Positions 16,778 to 22,749 of a stretch of DNA of 30,887 nucleotides are shown in pieces. Under the pieces are notes generated by a model. That model was given only the letters and a program-made list of their open reading frames with translations, did not search any database and had not been told where the DNA came from. The DNA is taken from positions 1 through 30,887 of IMG/VR virus record IMGVR_UViG_3300033153_016005. One strand, 5' to 3'. The stretch's first letter is position 1. Each line of letters begins with the position of its first letter. Source of the DNA: a virus. The position numbers and the translations under genes are program-made.

Positions 16778-17064
16778 GTCCAACTTTTTATTCCCAGGCT
16801 GGCCAGAAAGCCCATCAACGCTCCCATAAAAGCTCCCCAGGCTGAGGCCTTTCCTTTTATCTCGCTTACATCGTTGCTGTTCTTTTTTATGTCCCCCGCG
16901 ATGTTGTCCATCCTATTGAAGATCGCCTGGTGAGTCTCGTGGTTTTCGTCAAGCCTCCGGCACATGTCCTTGTGGTTGGCCTCCATCGCCCCCAGCTTGG
17001 TCAGCACCTCCAAGCGGAACTTGTGGTCGTCCCGCGCGATTACGTCTTTTTCCCGATCGTTCAT
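16774..17064 (-). CDS. Small coiled-coil protein with C-terminal membrane helix (XhlA-like)
   Basis: A 96-residue protein: a charged coiled coil at about residues 10-75, then one hydrophobic helix (AWGAFMGALMGFLASLGI). The layout matches haemolysin XhlA-like phage proteins, which assist lysis. It lies at the end of the lysis cassette, which supports that role. The start overlaps the upstream TGA (ATGA). An alternative is a simple membrane-anchored accessory protein. Confidence 0.6.
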   Translation of the reverse strand: MNDREKDVIARDDHKFRLEVLTKLGAMEANHKDMCRRLDENHETHQAIFNRMDNIAGDIKKNSNDVSEIKGKASAWGAFMGALMGFLASLGIKSWT

Positions 17065-17771
17065 CTCGGCCACATCCTGTAGCGCAGCCGCACGGCCAGC
17101 GCCGCATCGCCGGATACCTGTCCGGACCCGTATAAATCGGCCTGTGCCATGGCGCCCACCCCGAGCTTCCACCTCCTGCCGGTCTCGATAAATACGCTCG
17201 CACCCGCGTGCGCGCCCGCGAAACCGTAAGCGCCGGAGCCCTCGGCCAACAGCCTCACCGGATGGTAGCGCTCCGAGCGGGTCAGCTCTGACTTGCAGGC
17301 GCCGTAAGCGTCTTTGTAGGGCCCGATGATCATCGAGTCGTAAGGCTCCTTGATCTCCACCCGCAGCGGCTCACTCCATGCATCATCGGTCCAGCAGCGC
17401 CGATAACGGTTGTCGGTCTCGAGAGGGAAGGGAATCTGTGCGCAAGTCCCGCAGGCCTCGGGGACCTCGACCTCGGTGTTTTTCGCCCCCTGGTTGATCC
17501 GTCTTTTGAGTTCAGCCACCCGTTCGTTCTCTTCGGCCAGCTCGGAATCCAGAAAAGCGATCCGGGCACGCGCATCCTCGAGATCATTCAGGGTTGCAAG
17601 ATGTTTCTTACCGAGGACCGAAAGCTCCCCGGCCGCGGCCTTCCGCAGGCTGTATTGTCTTGCGGACCCCCACAAAGCCGCAACGAGGAAAAGGGCGAGA
17701 ATGACGATCCCGCCATATGTGATTTTACGAGCCAGTAGTTGCCTCCACATAAAGCTCATAGGCTTTTTCAA
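17061..17771 (-). CDS. Spanin-like membrane protein with predicted beta C-terminus
   Basis: A protein of about 232-236 residues with a membrane helix near the N-terminus (YGGIVILALFLVAALWG), a periplasmic coiled coil at about 45-95, and a C-terminal part of alternating polar and apolar strands rich in Gly, Tyr and Trp and ending RYRMWPR. In the lysis cassette this suggests an inner-membrane spanin. The beta-rich end could reach the outer membrane. The start is uncertain: TTG at 17771 has GGAG at seven bases, ATG at 17759 has none. It overlaps the upstream gene. Confidence 0.55.
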   Translation of the reverse strand: MKKPMSFMWRQLLARKITYGGIVILALFLVAALWGSARQYSLRKAAAGELSVLGKKHLATLNDLEDARARIAFLDSELAEENERVAELKRRINQGAKNTEVEVPEACGTCAQIPFPLETDNRYRRCWTDDAWSEPLRVEIKEPYDSMIIGPYKDAYGACKSELTRSERYHPVRLLAEGSGAYGFAGAHAGASVFIETGRRWKLGVGAMAQADLYGSGQVSGDAALAVRLRYRMWPR

Positions 17772-17913
17772 CCACGCGCTCCACGTCGCAGATTAGCGCC
17801 GCGGCGCTCTCGCAGCCGTCCTCCCATAGAGCCTCTTTGACCTCGTTCCTGAAATTCTCGTCGCCTACGAATTTCTTGGTCGTCTCGATCGCTTTTGGTA
17901 TCCAGTCGAACAT
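17725..17913 (-). CDS. Small helical protein in lysis cassette, unknown
   Basis: A 62-residue acidic, amphipathic protein (MFDWIPKAIETTKKF at the start) between the holin and spanin-like genes. It has no membrane segment or signal peptide. It has AGGAGG close upstream of the ATG and overlaps the spanin-like gene. It may be an antiholin-like or regulatory part of the cassette; that is only inference. Confidence 0.5.
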   Translation of the reverse strand: MFDWIPKAIETTKKFVGDENFRNEVKEALWEDGCESAAALICDVERVVEKAYELYVEATTGS

Positions 17914-17924
17914 TCCAAAACCTC

Positions 17925-18161
17925 CTAAGCCTGTCCGTTCTTCCCCTTGTGGTAGAGCATGGCGATTATTGCCTGCACAAAGCCGTAGAAGGCCGCGGCT
18001 TTTGCCAGGGCCTCGACAAACAGATTATCCGGGAGCATGGCGATCCGGACCAGCACCATCACCATAAAGCCGGTGGTCACCATGAAGATTGCAAAAAGCC
18101 AGAAGGCCGTCTTTGAGGCCTTGTCGCCTTTCTTGTAAAGAAAAGAAAACCCGCGTTTCAT
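17925..18161 (-). CDS. Holin, two membrane segments
   Basis: A 78-residue protein with a basic N-terminus (MKRGFSFLYKKGDKASK) and two hydrophobic helices, about residues 18-41 and 50-71, and a short basic tail. This is the class II holin layout. Holins make the membrane holes that release or activate the endolysin. The ATG overlaps the TGA of the endolysin gene (ATGA), so both are made from the same message. Confidence 0.78.
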   Translation of the reverse strand: MKRGFSFLYKKGDKASKTAFWLFAIFMVTTGFMVMVLVRIAMLPDNLFVEALAKAAAFYGFVQAIIAMLYHKGKNGQA

Positions 18162-18604
18162 TCTTTCGCCCACCTGTATTTTCTGTCGCCGTAGGTCCAC
18201 AGCGCCCTTGTGCCGTCGGCCTTCCTGGGCCGGGCATCAACGTGTATCTTGGAGTGTCCTATGCCGAGGCCCCCGAAGCCGTCGGGGACCCCCCCGCTTG
18301 TGGATTTGATTGGGCCGACGCGTTGCGCCAGCTCCATCACCTGGCCGGGGGTGAGTCCGGGCACGGCGATGTCAGCGGCATCACGGTAGAGATGCCTCGA
18401 ATGCCTGGCGCCTTCCACCGCCTTATTGTGGAGGGAGCAGCGGCAGCCGGAGAGGATTTTTATGGGACGCTCGCCATGTTTGTCGGCAATGAATCTGCGG
18501 AGGGTTTCGAGGGCTTCGATCAGCTCGGGCCTCGGGCAATCAAAGCCGCAGCCGCAGCCGCATGTGAATTCCGAGCTTGAAAAATGCTGCGAAAGGTCGC
18601 CCAT
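18158..18604 (-). CDS. Endolysin, M15A-type zinc peptidase
   Basis: A 148-residue protein of the peptidase M15A (D-Ala-D-Ala-type) fold that cuts peptidoglycan cross-links. Zinc ligands are visible in SRHLYRDAADI (His and Asp seven apart, matching SxHxxGxAxD but with Arg for Gly) and in KIHVDAR. A GCRCSLHN segment is typical of the family. The N-terminus has a Cys-rich element (CGCGCGFDC). It is the first gene after the late promoter. The ATG has GAGG five bases upstream. Confidence 0.85.
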   Translation of the reverse strand: MGDLSQHFSSSEFTCGCGCGFDCPRPELIEALETLRRFIADKHGERPIKILSGCRCSLHNKAVEGARHSRHLYRDAADIAVPGLTPGQVMELAQRVGPIKSTSGGVPDGFGGLGIGHSKIHVDARPRKADGTRALWTYGDRKYRWAKE

Positions 18605-18622
18605 GTGCGCCTCGCATCGCGG

Positions 18623-18703
18623 GGGGCGAAATCAAGGGAGCTTTATATTGCGAGGGCTATCAGTTCGGGGGCCGGGCGCGTGCCCGGTGATTTCCGGCGC
18701 CCC
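18623..18703 (-). promoter_or_regulatory. Structured 5' leader of the late operon
   Basis: Between the late promoter and the endolysin ATG is an untranslated leader of about 145 bases. A perfect hairpin CCGGGC-ACGC-GCCCGG (18672-18687) is enclosed by arms at 18623-18634 and 18688-18703 that pair (GGGGCG and AAATCA halves, with a 4-base bulge). It could be a regulatory leader or RNA stabiliser. No T run follows. Confidence 0.55.
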
Positions 18704-18757
18704 TCCCCGAGGATGGGAAGAGCGCCCGTTGAAGCGGAAGCGAGAACCTATGTATTA

Positions 18758-18787
18758 ATTATAAATGGTATATTCAGCTTTTGTCAA
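18758..18787 (-). promoter_or_regulatory. Late promoter, exact sigma-70 consensus
   Basis: On the minus strand TTGACA (18782-18787) and TATAAT (18758-18763) are separated by 18 bases; both boxes match the consensus exactly. It lies just after the XRE gene and points into the endolysin, holin, terminase and head-tail genes. Such a promoter needs no activator, so it must be repressed in a lysogen, perhaps by the adjacent XRE protein or the phage repressor. Confidence 0.75.
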
Positions 18788-18797
18788 GCGCCGCCGC

Positions 18798-18992
18798 CTA
18801 GCCATCGACAAGTTCCCGCCAATCGATTTGCAGAACCTGCCCAAGGCGAACCAAGTGATCCAGGGTCGGCCGGGCCGATCCGCTGAGCCATCGGTGGATG
18901 GAGACGCGGTCCACCCTGACCTGGTCGGCCACCTGTTGGTGGGTGAGCCCGAGGGCCTCGCGGGCCTCATTGTAGCGCGCGCGGTTGAACAT
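18798..18992 (-). CDS. Small XRE/Cro-type regulator
   Basis: A 64-residue protein that is almost entirely one XRE helix-turn-helix domain: REALGLTHQQVADQVRV followed by DRVSIHRWLSGSARPTLDHLVRL. It lies between the middle promoter (19338-19366) and the late promoter (18758-18787), so it is well placed to control the switch to late genes, in the slot where Mu has its Mor/C activators, though it is unrelated to them. The ribosome site is weak; the start is 8 bases after the upstream stop, which suggests coupling. Confidence 0.75.
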   Translation of the reverse strand: MFNRARYNEAREALGLTHQQVADQVRVDRVSIHRWLSGSARPTLDHLVRLGQVLQIDWRELVDG

Positions 18993-19000
18993 TCGAGCGA

Positions 19001-19264
19001 TCAGGAATCCCAGCGAAATTGATTTTTATCATCATCAAATTTGGCTGATGCTTGGAGTGTGAGATTAAGTTGGCCCGGCCGCACAGATTCCGGATCGGGA
19101 AAATCGCTCACCCTCCATTCCTCTATAATGATATTGCTGCCAGCCTCCAAATCTGATGCAAATTCCTCGCGTGCGAAATTCTCAACCTCATCGCGATTAT
19201 TGAATTGCATGAAAGGATCCGCCGGCCCATAAATCCTGTTCTCGATGAAGATTCTAAAAATCAT
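19001..19264 (-). CDS. Small protein of unknown function, first gene after middle promoter
   Basis: An 87-residue acidic protein (begins MIFRIFIENRIYG) with no motif I recognise. It is more AT-rich than its neighbours. It is the first gene of the transcript from the promoter at 19338-19366 and precedes the XRE regulator. The ATG at 19264 has AGGAGG seven bases upstream; an ATG at 19270 is too close to it. It could be a partner of the XRE protein. Confidence 0.55.
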   Translation of the reverse strand: MIFRIFIENRIYGPADPFMQFNNRDEVENFAREEFASDLEAGSNIIIEEWRVSDFPDPESVRPGQLNLTLQASAKFDDDKNQFRWDS

Positions 19265-19337
19265 TTTCATTCCTCCTCTTTCTTGTTGCCACTTGAGCGG
19301 TCAGTTGTTTTTGTTTTCTTCCCTTCCATCTGATAAT

Positions 19338-19366
19338 AATGTAACACGATATGTTACATTTGTCAA
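19338..19366 (-). promoter_or_regulatory. Middle promoter with embedded operator
   Basis: On the minus strand TTGACA (19361-19366) and TACATT (19338-19343) are 17 bases apart. The spacer and the -10 box are covered by a 19-bp inverted repeat, so bound protein would block RNA polymerase. It starts the short transcript for the 87-aa protein and the XRE regulator, in an otherwise gene-free stretch (19265-19493). Confidence 0.7.
19340..19358. promoter_or_regulatory. 19-bp inverted-repeat operator
   Basis: Arms TGTAACA and TGTTACA are perfect over 7 bp with a 5-base spacer. A third TGTAACA half-site is at 19386-19392. The likely ligand is the nearby XRE protein or another phage regulator. Confidence 0.65.
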
Positions 19367-19395
19367 GAAAAAAATGGGGTAAAATTGTAACAGAA

Positions 19396-19404
19396 TAGAC
19401 AATT
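19396..19404. promoter_or_regulatory. Partial copy of the early operator
   Basis: TAGACAATT repeats the first nine bases of the palindromic early operator at 30045-30058. Lying just upstream of the middle promoter, it may let the main repressor also act here. The second half is degenerate. Confidence 0.4.
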
Positions 19405-19453
19405 TCCAGCCTAAAAAAGCCTTATAAATCGAGCCTTTCCAAGGGGAGCCGAT

Positions 19454-19479
19454 TTTGTACCCAGCCTTTATTTGTACCC
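19454..19479. repeat. Direct repeat TTTGTACCC, 17-bp period
   Basis: TTTGTACCC occurs at 19454-19462 and 19471-19479, between the lipoprotein stop and the middle promoter. It could be an activator or regulator site. No protein is known to bind it here. Confidence 0.4.
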
Positions 19480-19493
19480 GGCCCCCAGCGGCG

Positions 19494-19949
19494 TCACTGG
19501 CAGAAGTTGAAGGCTTCCGGATACCAATCTAGCCGGCCGCCGCTCACGGTATCCGATTCGCCCGCCTCATTCCAGGCGGTCACATAGAAAGAGCAATAAG
19601 TCGGCCCGGCGTCCCCCAACGTGATCTCGACGAATGCGCGGTCCGAGTCGGCCGGCATTTCACGCAGGATGTAGTCCGAGCCTCCTTCAAACGTCACCTC
19701 CACGTCGTAGCCGTCCTCATTGTCCGCGCTGTCTCCCCACCGCACCCTGACCTTGATAATCCCCCACGAGTCATGGTTCTCCAGACACTCGACTTTTTCG
19801 TAATACACATCGACCGGGGCCGCGGGAGGCTCGAGCCCGGGGCCGGGATTGGAGCCGCCGCCTCCGCCGCCGCTATCTCCCCCGCAGGCTGTGCACACGG
19901 CGAGGCAAAATCCGATCAAACTCAGTGCCGTTAAAAAATTCCTTTTCAT
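19494..19949 (-). CDS. Secreted lipoprotein with Fn3-like domain (probable accessory gene)
   Basis: A 151-residue protein with a signal peptide (MKRNFLTALSLIGFCLAVC) and a lipobox-like TAC-GG, a Gly-rich linker, then a beta domain resembling fibronectin type III (WGIIKVRVRWGDSADNEDG; CSFYVTAWNEAGES). It would be anchored to a membrane and exposed. It lies at the end of the early region, after GemA, so it may be a lysogenic-conversion or superinfection-exclusion factor. That is inference. AGGAGG lies eight bases before the ATG; a frame to 20009 is longer but lacks the signal. Confidence 0.65.
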   Translation of the reverse strand: MKRNFLTALSLIGFCLAVCTACGGDSGGGGGGSNPGPGLEPPAAPVDVYYEKVECLENHDSWGIIKVRVRWGDSADNEDGYDVEVTFEGGSDYILREMPADSDRAFVEITLGDAGPTYCSFYVTAWNEAGESDTVSGGRLDWYPEAFNFCQ

Positions 19950-19966
19950 TTTCAGGTCCTCCTCGC

Positions 19967-19978
19967 GGGGGCGCCCCC
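19967..19978. repeat. G/C palindrome upstream of the lipoprotein gene
   Basis: GGGGGCGCCCCC is a 12-base palindrome about 20 bases upstream of the lipoprotein start, next to the ribosome site. It could form a stem that modulates initiation. Confidence 0.4.
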
Positions 19979-20015
19979 CCCTTTCTGTGGCCCGCGCAAC
20001 ATGTCCCATCCGCGT

Positions 20016-20519
20016 TCATCTATGTTCATCTGTGGATTGTTTTATCCTCTTCTTCAAAGCCTCGATCACCTGCTGGGCCTCCCACACCTTCTGCGGCCAA
20101 CCCCTTCCTATTATACGATGCACAAATGCAAATCGCCACTGTTTCGAGGCCGCGTTGCGTTCGTACTTCTCAAGCTGTTCCCAGAGCTGATCTATGAGCA
20201 ATTGCTGCTTGCTGGTTATTAATCTCACGCCGCTTTGCCTGGCTCGAGCTGCTGGCTGTGGGCCGTTCTGGCGTCCCGGTCGGCCATGGGTCCGGGCGCC
20301 CGCCCGATAAGCTCCTTTTTTTGCCAGATCTTGGATGAGCAATTTTCTCTGGTGCGGGGTTAATTGTGAAATGGAACGTTTGCCTGATAAGTCTTCCACC
20401 AGGTCGCGCAGGGTCTCCTCGTCCATCCCTAGCCACTTGGCCCCGCCCCATATCCGCGCAAGGTCGCGGCGATACGGATCACCTCCTGAGCCCGGGCGCC
20501 GACTTTGTGGTTTAGTCAT
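20016..20519 (-). CDS. gemA: GemA-like regulator (DUF1018)
   Basis: A 167-residue protein matching Mu GemA: N-terminal DLARIWGGAKWLGMDEETLR, then a Gly/Arg/Gln-rich linker and the C-terminal IDQLWEQLEKYERN and FVHRIIGRGWPQKVWEAQQ. GemA is an early/middle Mu protein that affects host gene expression and DNA supercoiling; its mechanism is not settled. In Mu, the Mor gene follows; here the lipoprotein gene does. It overlaps the upstream small gene by eight bases. Confidence 0.85.
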   Translation of the reverse strand: MTKPQSRRPGSGGDPYRRDLARIWGGAKWLGMDEETLRDLVEDLSGKRSISQLTPHQRKLLIQDLAKKGAYRAGARTHGRPGRQNGPQPAARARQSGVRLITSKQQLLIDQLWEQLEKYERNAASKQWRFAFVHRIIGRGWPQKVWEAQQVIEALKKRIKQSTDEHR

Positions 20520-20694
20520 GATCGGTTCTCACGCCATGTTTTTGCAGCCAGACTGTCGTGCCGAATTCTCGTGTCTCAAAAAAAACCGGCGTCCACCCCG
20601 GAGGAGGATAGTAAGGCTTGTCCTCGTTTTTTCTCGGGATCGCGGCGCTCATGTAGACGCCTGTTAAATATTCATCAGCAGCGTTTTCCGCCAT
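20512..20694 (-). CDS. Small protein, unknown
   Basis: A 60-residue protein with a Pro-rich middle (KPYYPPPGWTPVFFETREFG) and no known motif. It overlaps both neighbours: 20 bases with the MazG-like gene and 8 with gemA, which supports real translation within the operon. Confidence 0.5.
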   Translation of the reverse strand: MAENAADEYLTGVYMSAAIPRKNEDKPYYPPPGWTPVFFETREFGTTVWLQKHGVRTDHD

Positions 20695-20998
20695 GCATCT
20701 TCTCTCTCGATCTGTTCAATTTACATTTTTTCAGGACTTCTGCCTCCAGGTTGATCCCCATGGCCTCGCAAGTATCCATCAGCCTGATTTGAATATCGGC
20801 AAGCTCCTCTTTAAAATTATCAAAGTCGTTCTGCCGGTAAGCCTCCATGGCCTCGGCGGCTTCGCTCACAATGAGCATTAGCCATCTGGGAATGAGGTCC
20901 TGAACCTCGAAGCAGAACTCGGGCGCCGGATCGTGATCATGAAACCCGCGGTCATGGACGATCATGTAACAGATGGATTGAAGTTCTTTGAAATCCAT
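20675..20998 (-). CDS. MazG-like nucleotide pyrophosphohydrolase
   Basis: A 107-residue all-alpha NTP pyrophosphatase-like protein. The metal-binding pattern is visible as SEAAEAMEAY (Glu46, Glu49) and KEELADIQIRLMD (Glu65, Asp68), with the family's typical end KCKLNRSRE...HGGKRC. Such enzymes hydrolyse (d)NTPs and in phages may lower alarmone or aberrant nucleotide levels. The ATG follows directly on the TGA of the upstream HTH gene, with GGAGG five bases upstream. Confidence 0.8.
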   Translation of the reverse strand: MDFKELQSICYMIVHDRGFHDHDPAPEFCFEVQDLIPRWLMLIVSEAAEAMEAYRQNDFDNFKEELADIQIRLMDTCEAMGINLEAEVLKKCKLNRSREKMHGGKRC

Positions 20999-21355
20999 TC
21001 AAACCTCCGCATCCTTGCGTCGTTGCGCTTCAAACAAGGTGAGTTGAGCGGCCTTGAAGATATCCATTTTGTTGAGCGCCGCCAGCCGCTCGAATAGGTC
21101 CACCGCCCGGCTCTTCAAATGCCTGGTGGCGAGCTCCATGTCGTCCCGGTCCACTATCCAGAAATAGCCCCTTGATGGATGTGAGCCGATGGGTTTCTTT
21201 TGGACCTTCACCATGTGCCCGACGGCCTCCCTCACCTCCCGCTCGCTGCACCCGGCGAGCCCAGCAAGCTCCTTGCCGCTGACAGCGCGCGCCCTCCCGC
21301 GGTGAGCTTCAAGCTTCCTCGAGATGATACGCATTATTTCCAGATAAGAAGACAT
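20999..21355 (-). CDS. HTH-domain regulator
   Basis: A 118-residue protein with a helix-turn-helix-like segment VSGKELAGLAGCSEREVREAVGHM and a wing-like SHPSRGYFWIV, then a helical tail. It is probably DNA-binding and acts within the early region. The ATG at 21355 (MSSYLEIM) overlaps the end of the 48-aa membrane protein by 22 bases. A longer frame from a TTG at 21466 runs over that ORF and has no ribosome site. Confidence 0.65.
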   Translation of the reverse strand: MSSYLEIMRIISRKLEAHRGRARAVSGKELAGLAGCSEREVREAVGHMVKVQKKPIGSHPSRGYFWIVDRDDMELATRHLKSRAVDLFERLAALNKMDIFKAAQLTLFEAQRRKDAEV

Positions 21356-21480
21356 TTTTTCCGCCTTTTCGCCGGTCGAATCCTGCGGTTTTTCCTTGGC
21401 CGTTTCGGTCCCAGCTCGTACTCGATCACCACCAGCATCAGGCCGACCAGAATCAGGATTATCCAAACCGAATCAGCCAT
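21334..21480 (-). CDS. Small single-span membrane protein
   Basis: A 48-residue protein: one membrane helix (VWIILILVGLMLVVIEY) followed by a very basic tail (PKRPRKNRRIRPAKRRKK). The ATG at 21480 has AAGGGG eight bases upstream, and the stop lies inside the next gene's start. The helix-plus-basic-tail layout argues against chance. It could be a membrane effector, a superinfection-exclusion protein or a small lysis regulator. Confidence 0.65.
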   Translation of the reverse strand: MADSVWIILILVGLMLVVIEYELGPKRPRKNRRIRPAKRRKKCLLIWK

Positions 21481-21501
21481 CGGGAACGCCCCTTTTTGAA
21501 G

Positions 21502-21525
21502 TGCAGAGATGCAGAGACGCAGAGA
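21502..21525. repeat. Three tandem 8-bp units
   Basis: TGCAGAGA, TGCAGAGA and CGCAGAGA lie end to end in the gap after the methyltransferase gene. This is a simple tandem repeat without evident function. Confidence 0.5.
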
Positions 21526-21566
21526 CTTCTCGAAGAATGTCGGCCTGTACCATCCTTCATCCGCCT

Positions 21567-22574
21567 CTACGGGCCCGCCGCGGCCCTGATCCTCTCGCGC
21601 GCCATCTCGCAGTATTGCGGGTTGAGTTCAATGCCGACGAATTTCCTCCCGAGGCGCTTTGATACCGCTCCTACCGTGCCCGAGCCTGCAAAGGGATCGC
21701 ATACCGTGTCTCTCGGCCTTGATCCCGCCAAAATGCATGGCTCTATGAGATTTTCCGGGAAGGTGGCGAAATGCGCCCCAGGAAACGGTTGGATGGCCAC
21801 GGTCCACACGCTGCGTTTGTTTCGCGTCAGCGCTGGCATTGAGCAGGCCGCGGCGAAACTCCTGTTCTGCTTAATTCCCCGGCCCGGCGCCACGCACTTG
21901 GGATTCGCTCCCGCTTCTATCTGTTGGCCGCCGAGTTTCTGCTTCATCGCCTTGCGGGAAATCCTCGGGTGGGTGTTCGAGCCGCAGGGCTCCATGATCG
22001 CCACATGGTCATAGTAATATCTGGCGGACTTTGTAAGCAGAAATATGTACTCGTGGGACTTGGTGCAGCGGTCGCGCACGCTCTCCGGCATGGGATTGGG
22101 TTTGGCCCAGATGATGTCCTGGCGAAGCCACCAGCCGTCGGCCTGGAGAGCCAAAGCCAGCCGCCACGGCATGCCGATGAGGTCCTTGGGCTTCAAGCCG
22201 GGCGGTGTTTTCGGGCGCGGCAGTTCGTTCTGAATCAGATGTCCTTTATTGCTCGAAGCGCCGCTCCTGTATTTTGCTCGCCCGCCAGAGGAGTAGCCGT
22301 CTCCCATGTTGAGCCACAGCGTCCCGTCCTTACAGAGCACGCGCCGCACCTCATGGAACACCTCGACCATTTTTGCGACGTATTCTTCCGGTGTTTTTTC
22401 CAGGCCGAGTTGGCCCTCCACCCCGTAATCCCGCAGGCCCCAGTACGGCGGCGAGGTCACCACGCACTGCGCCGATTCGTCCGGTATGCCGCTCAATATA
22501 TCGAGCGCGTCCCCTTGTATGATCTCAAGTCGCACATCCCGCCCGGCTGGGCTATTCAGTTTTTTATCGCTCAT
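21567..22574 (-). CDS. DNA methyltransferase, beta class (N4-C or N6-A)
   Basis: A 335-residue S-adenosylmethionine-dependent methyltransferase. Motif IV is TSPPYWGLRDY (residues 40-50) and motif I is DPFAGSGTVG (about 293-302), in the beta-class order IV then I. SPPY is used for exocyclic amino methylation of C or A. There is no restriction partner nearby, so it likely protects phage DNA from host enzymes or marks it. It follows Gam. Its start region is homologous to that of the tail gene at 5195-5878. Confidence 0.9.
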   Translation of the reverse strand: MSDKKLNSPAGRDVRLEIIQGDALDILSGIPDESAQCVVTSPPYWGLRDYGVEGQLGLEKTPEEYVAKMVEVFHEVRRVLCKDGTLWLNMGDGYSSGGRAKYRSGASSNKGHLIQNELPRPKTPPGLKPKDLIGMPWRLALALQADGWWLRQDIIWAKPNPMPESVRDRCTKSHEYIFLLTKSARYYYDHVAIMEPCGSNTHPRISRKAMKQKLGGQQIEAGANPKCVAPGRGIKQNRSFAAACSMPALTRNKRSVWTVAIQPFPGAHFATFPENLIEPCILAGSRPRDTVCDPFAGSGTVGAVSKRLGRKFVGIELNPQYCEMARERIRAAAGP

Positions 22575-22611
22575 GTCTCGCGTCCATCTTTGTCTGCGGC
22601 CACGTGGCCGC
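22559..22611 (-). repeat. Dispersed gene-start repeat, copy 2
   Basis: The minus strand reads a 16-base perfect palindrome (GCGGCC-ACGT-GGCCGC, 22596-22611), a leader ending GACGCGAGAC, ATG and AGCGATAAAAAA. It is the counterpart of 5863-5915, with a compensatory stem change. Confidence 0.7.
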
Positions 22612-22619
22612 GCCCGCCC

Positions 22620-22696
22620 CATGCTGGCAGGCCTGGAGGTAGGCCTTTGGCGCGGCCCCCGCTCACGCCCTGATCGCCTCCAGGCCTCCCAGCATG
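22620..22696. repeat. 18-bp inverted repeat, Gam-methyltransferase gap
   Basis: Arms at 22620-22637 and 22679-22696 pair at 17 of 18 positions around a 41-base spacer. It is flanked by three further hairpins. No gene is seen in the 22575-22749 gap. Confidence 0.65.
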
Positions 22697-22715
22697 GCGC
22701 GGCCGGAGCCGCGCC
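22696..22715 (-). repeat. Hairpin with UNCG-type loop
   Basis: The coding strand reads GGCGCGGC-TCCG-GCCGCGCC, an 8-bp perfect stem closed by C-G around TCCG. As RNA this is a UNCG tetraloop, known to be very stable. Confidence 0.6.
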
Positions 22716-22730
22716 GGGCCGGAGTATGGT

Positions 22731-22746
22731 CCATGCGCATGCATGG
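22731..22746 (-). repeat. Hairpin just after the Gam stop codon
   Basis: CCATGC-ATGC-GCATGG on the coding strand, a perfect 6-bp stem starting 4 bases after the Gam gene. It belongs to the A-Y-R-Y-loop hairpin set. Confidence 0.55.
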
Positions 22747-22749
22747 CGA

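Noticed and set aside
18798-20519. Mor/C-type late activator
   Set aside because: None of the proteins here shows a Mor/C-like layout; the XRE protein is a different family.
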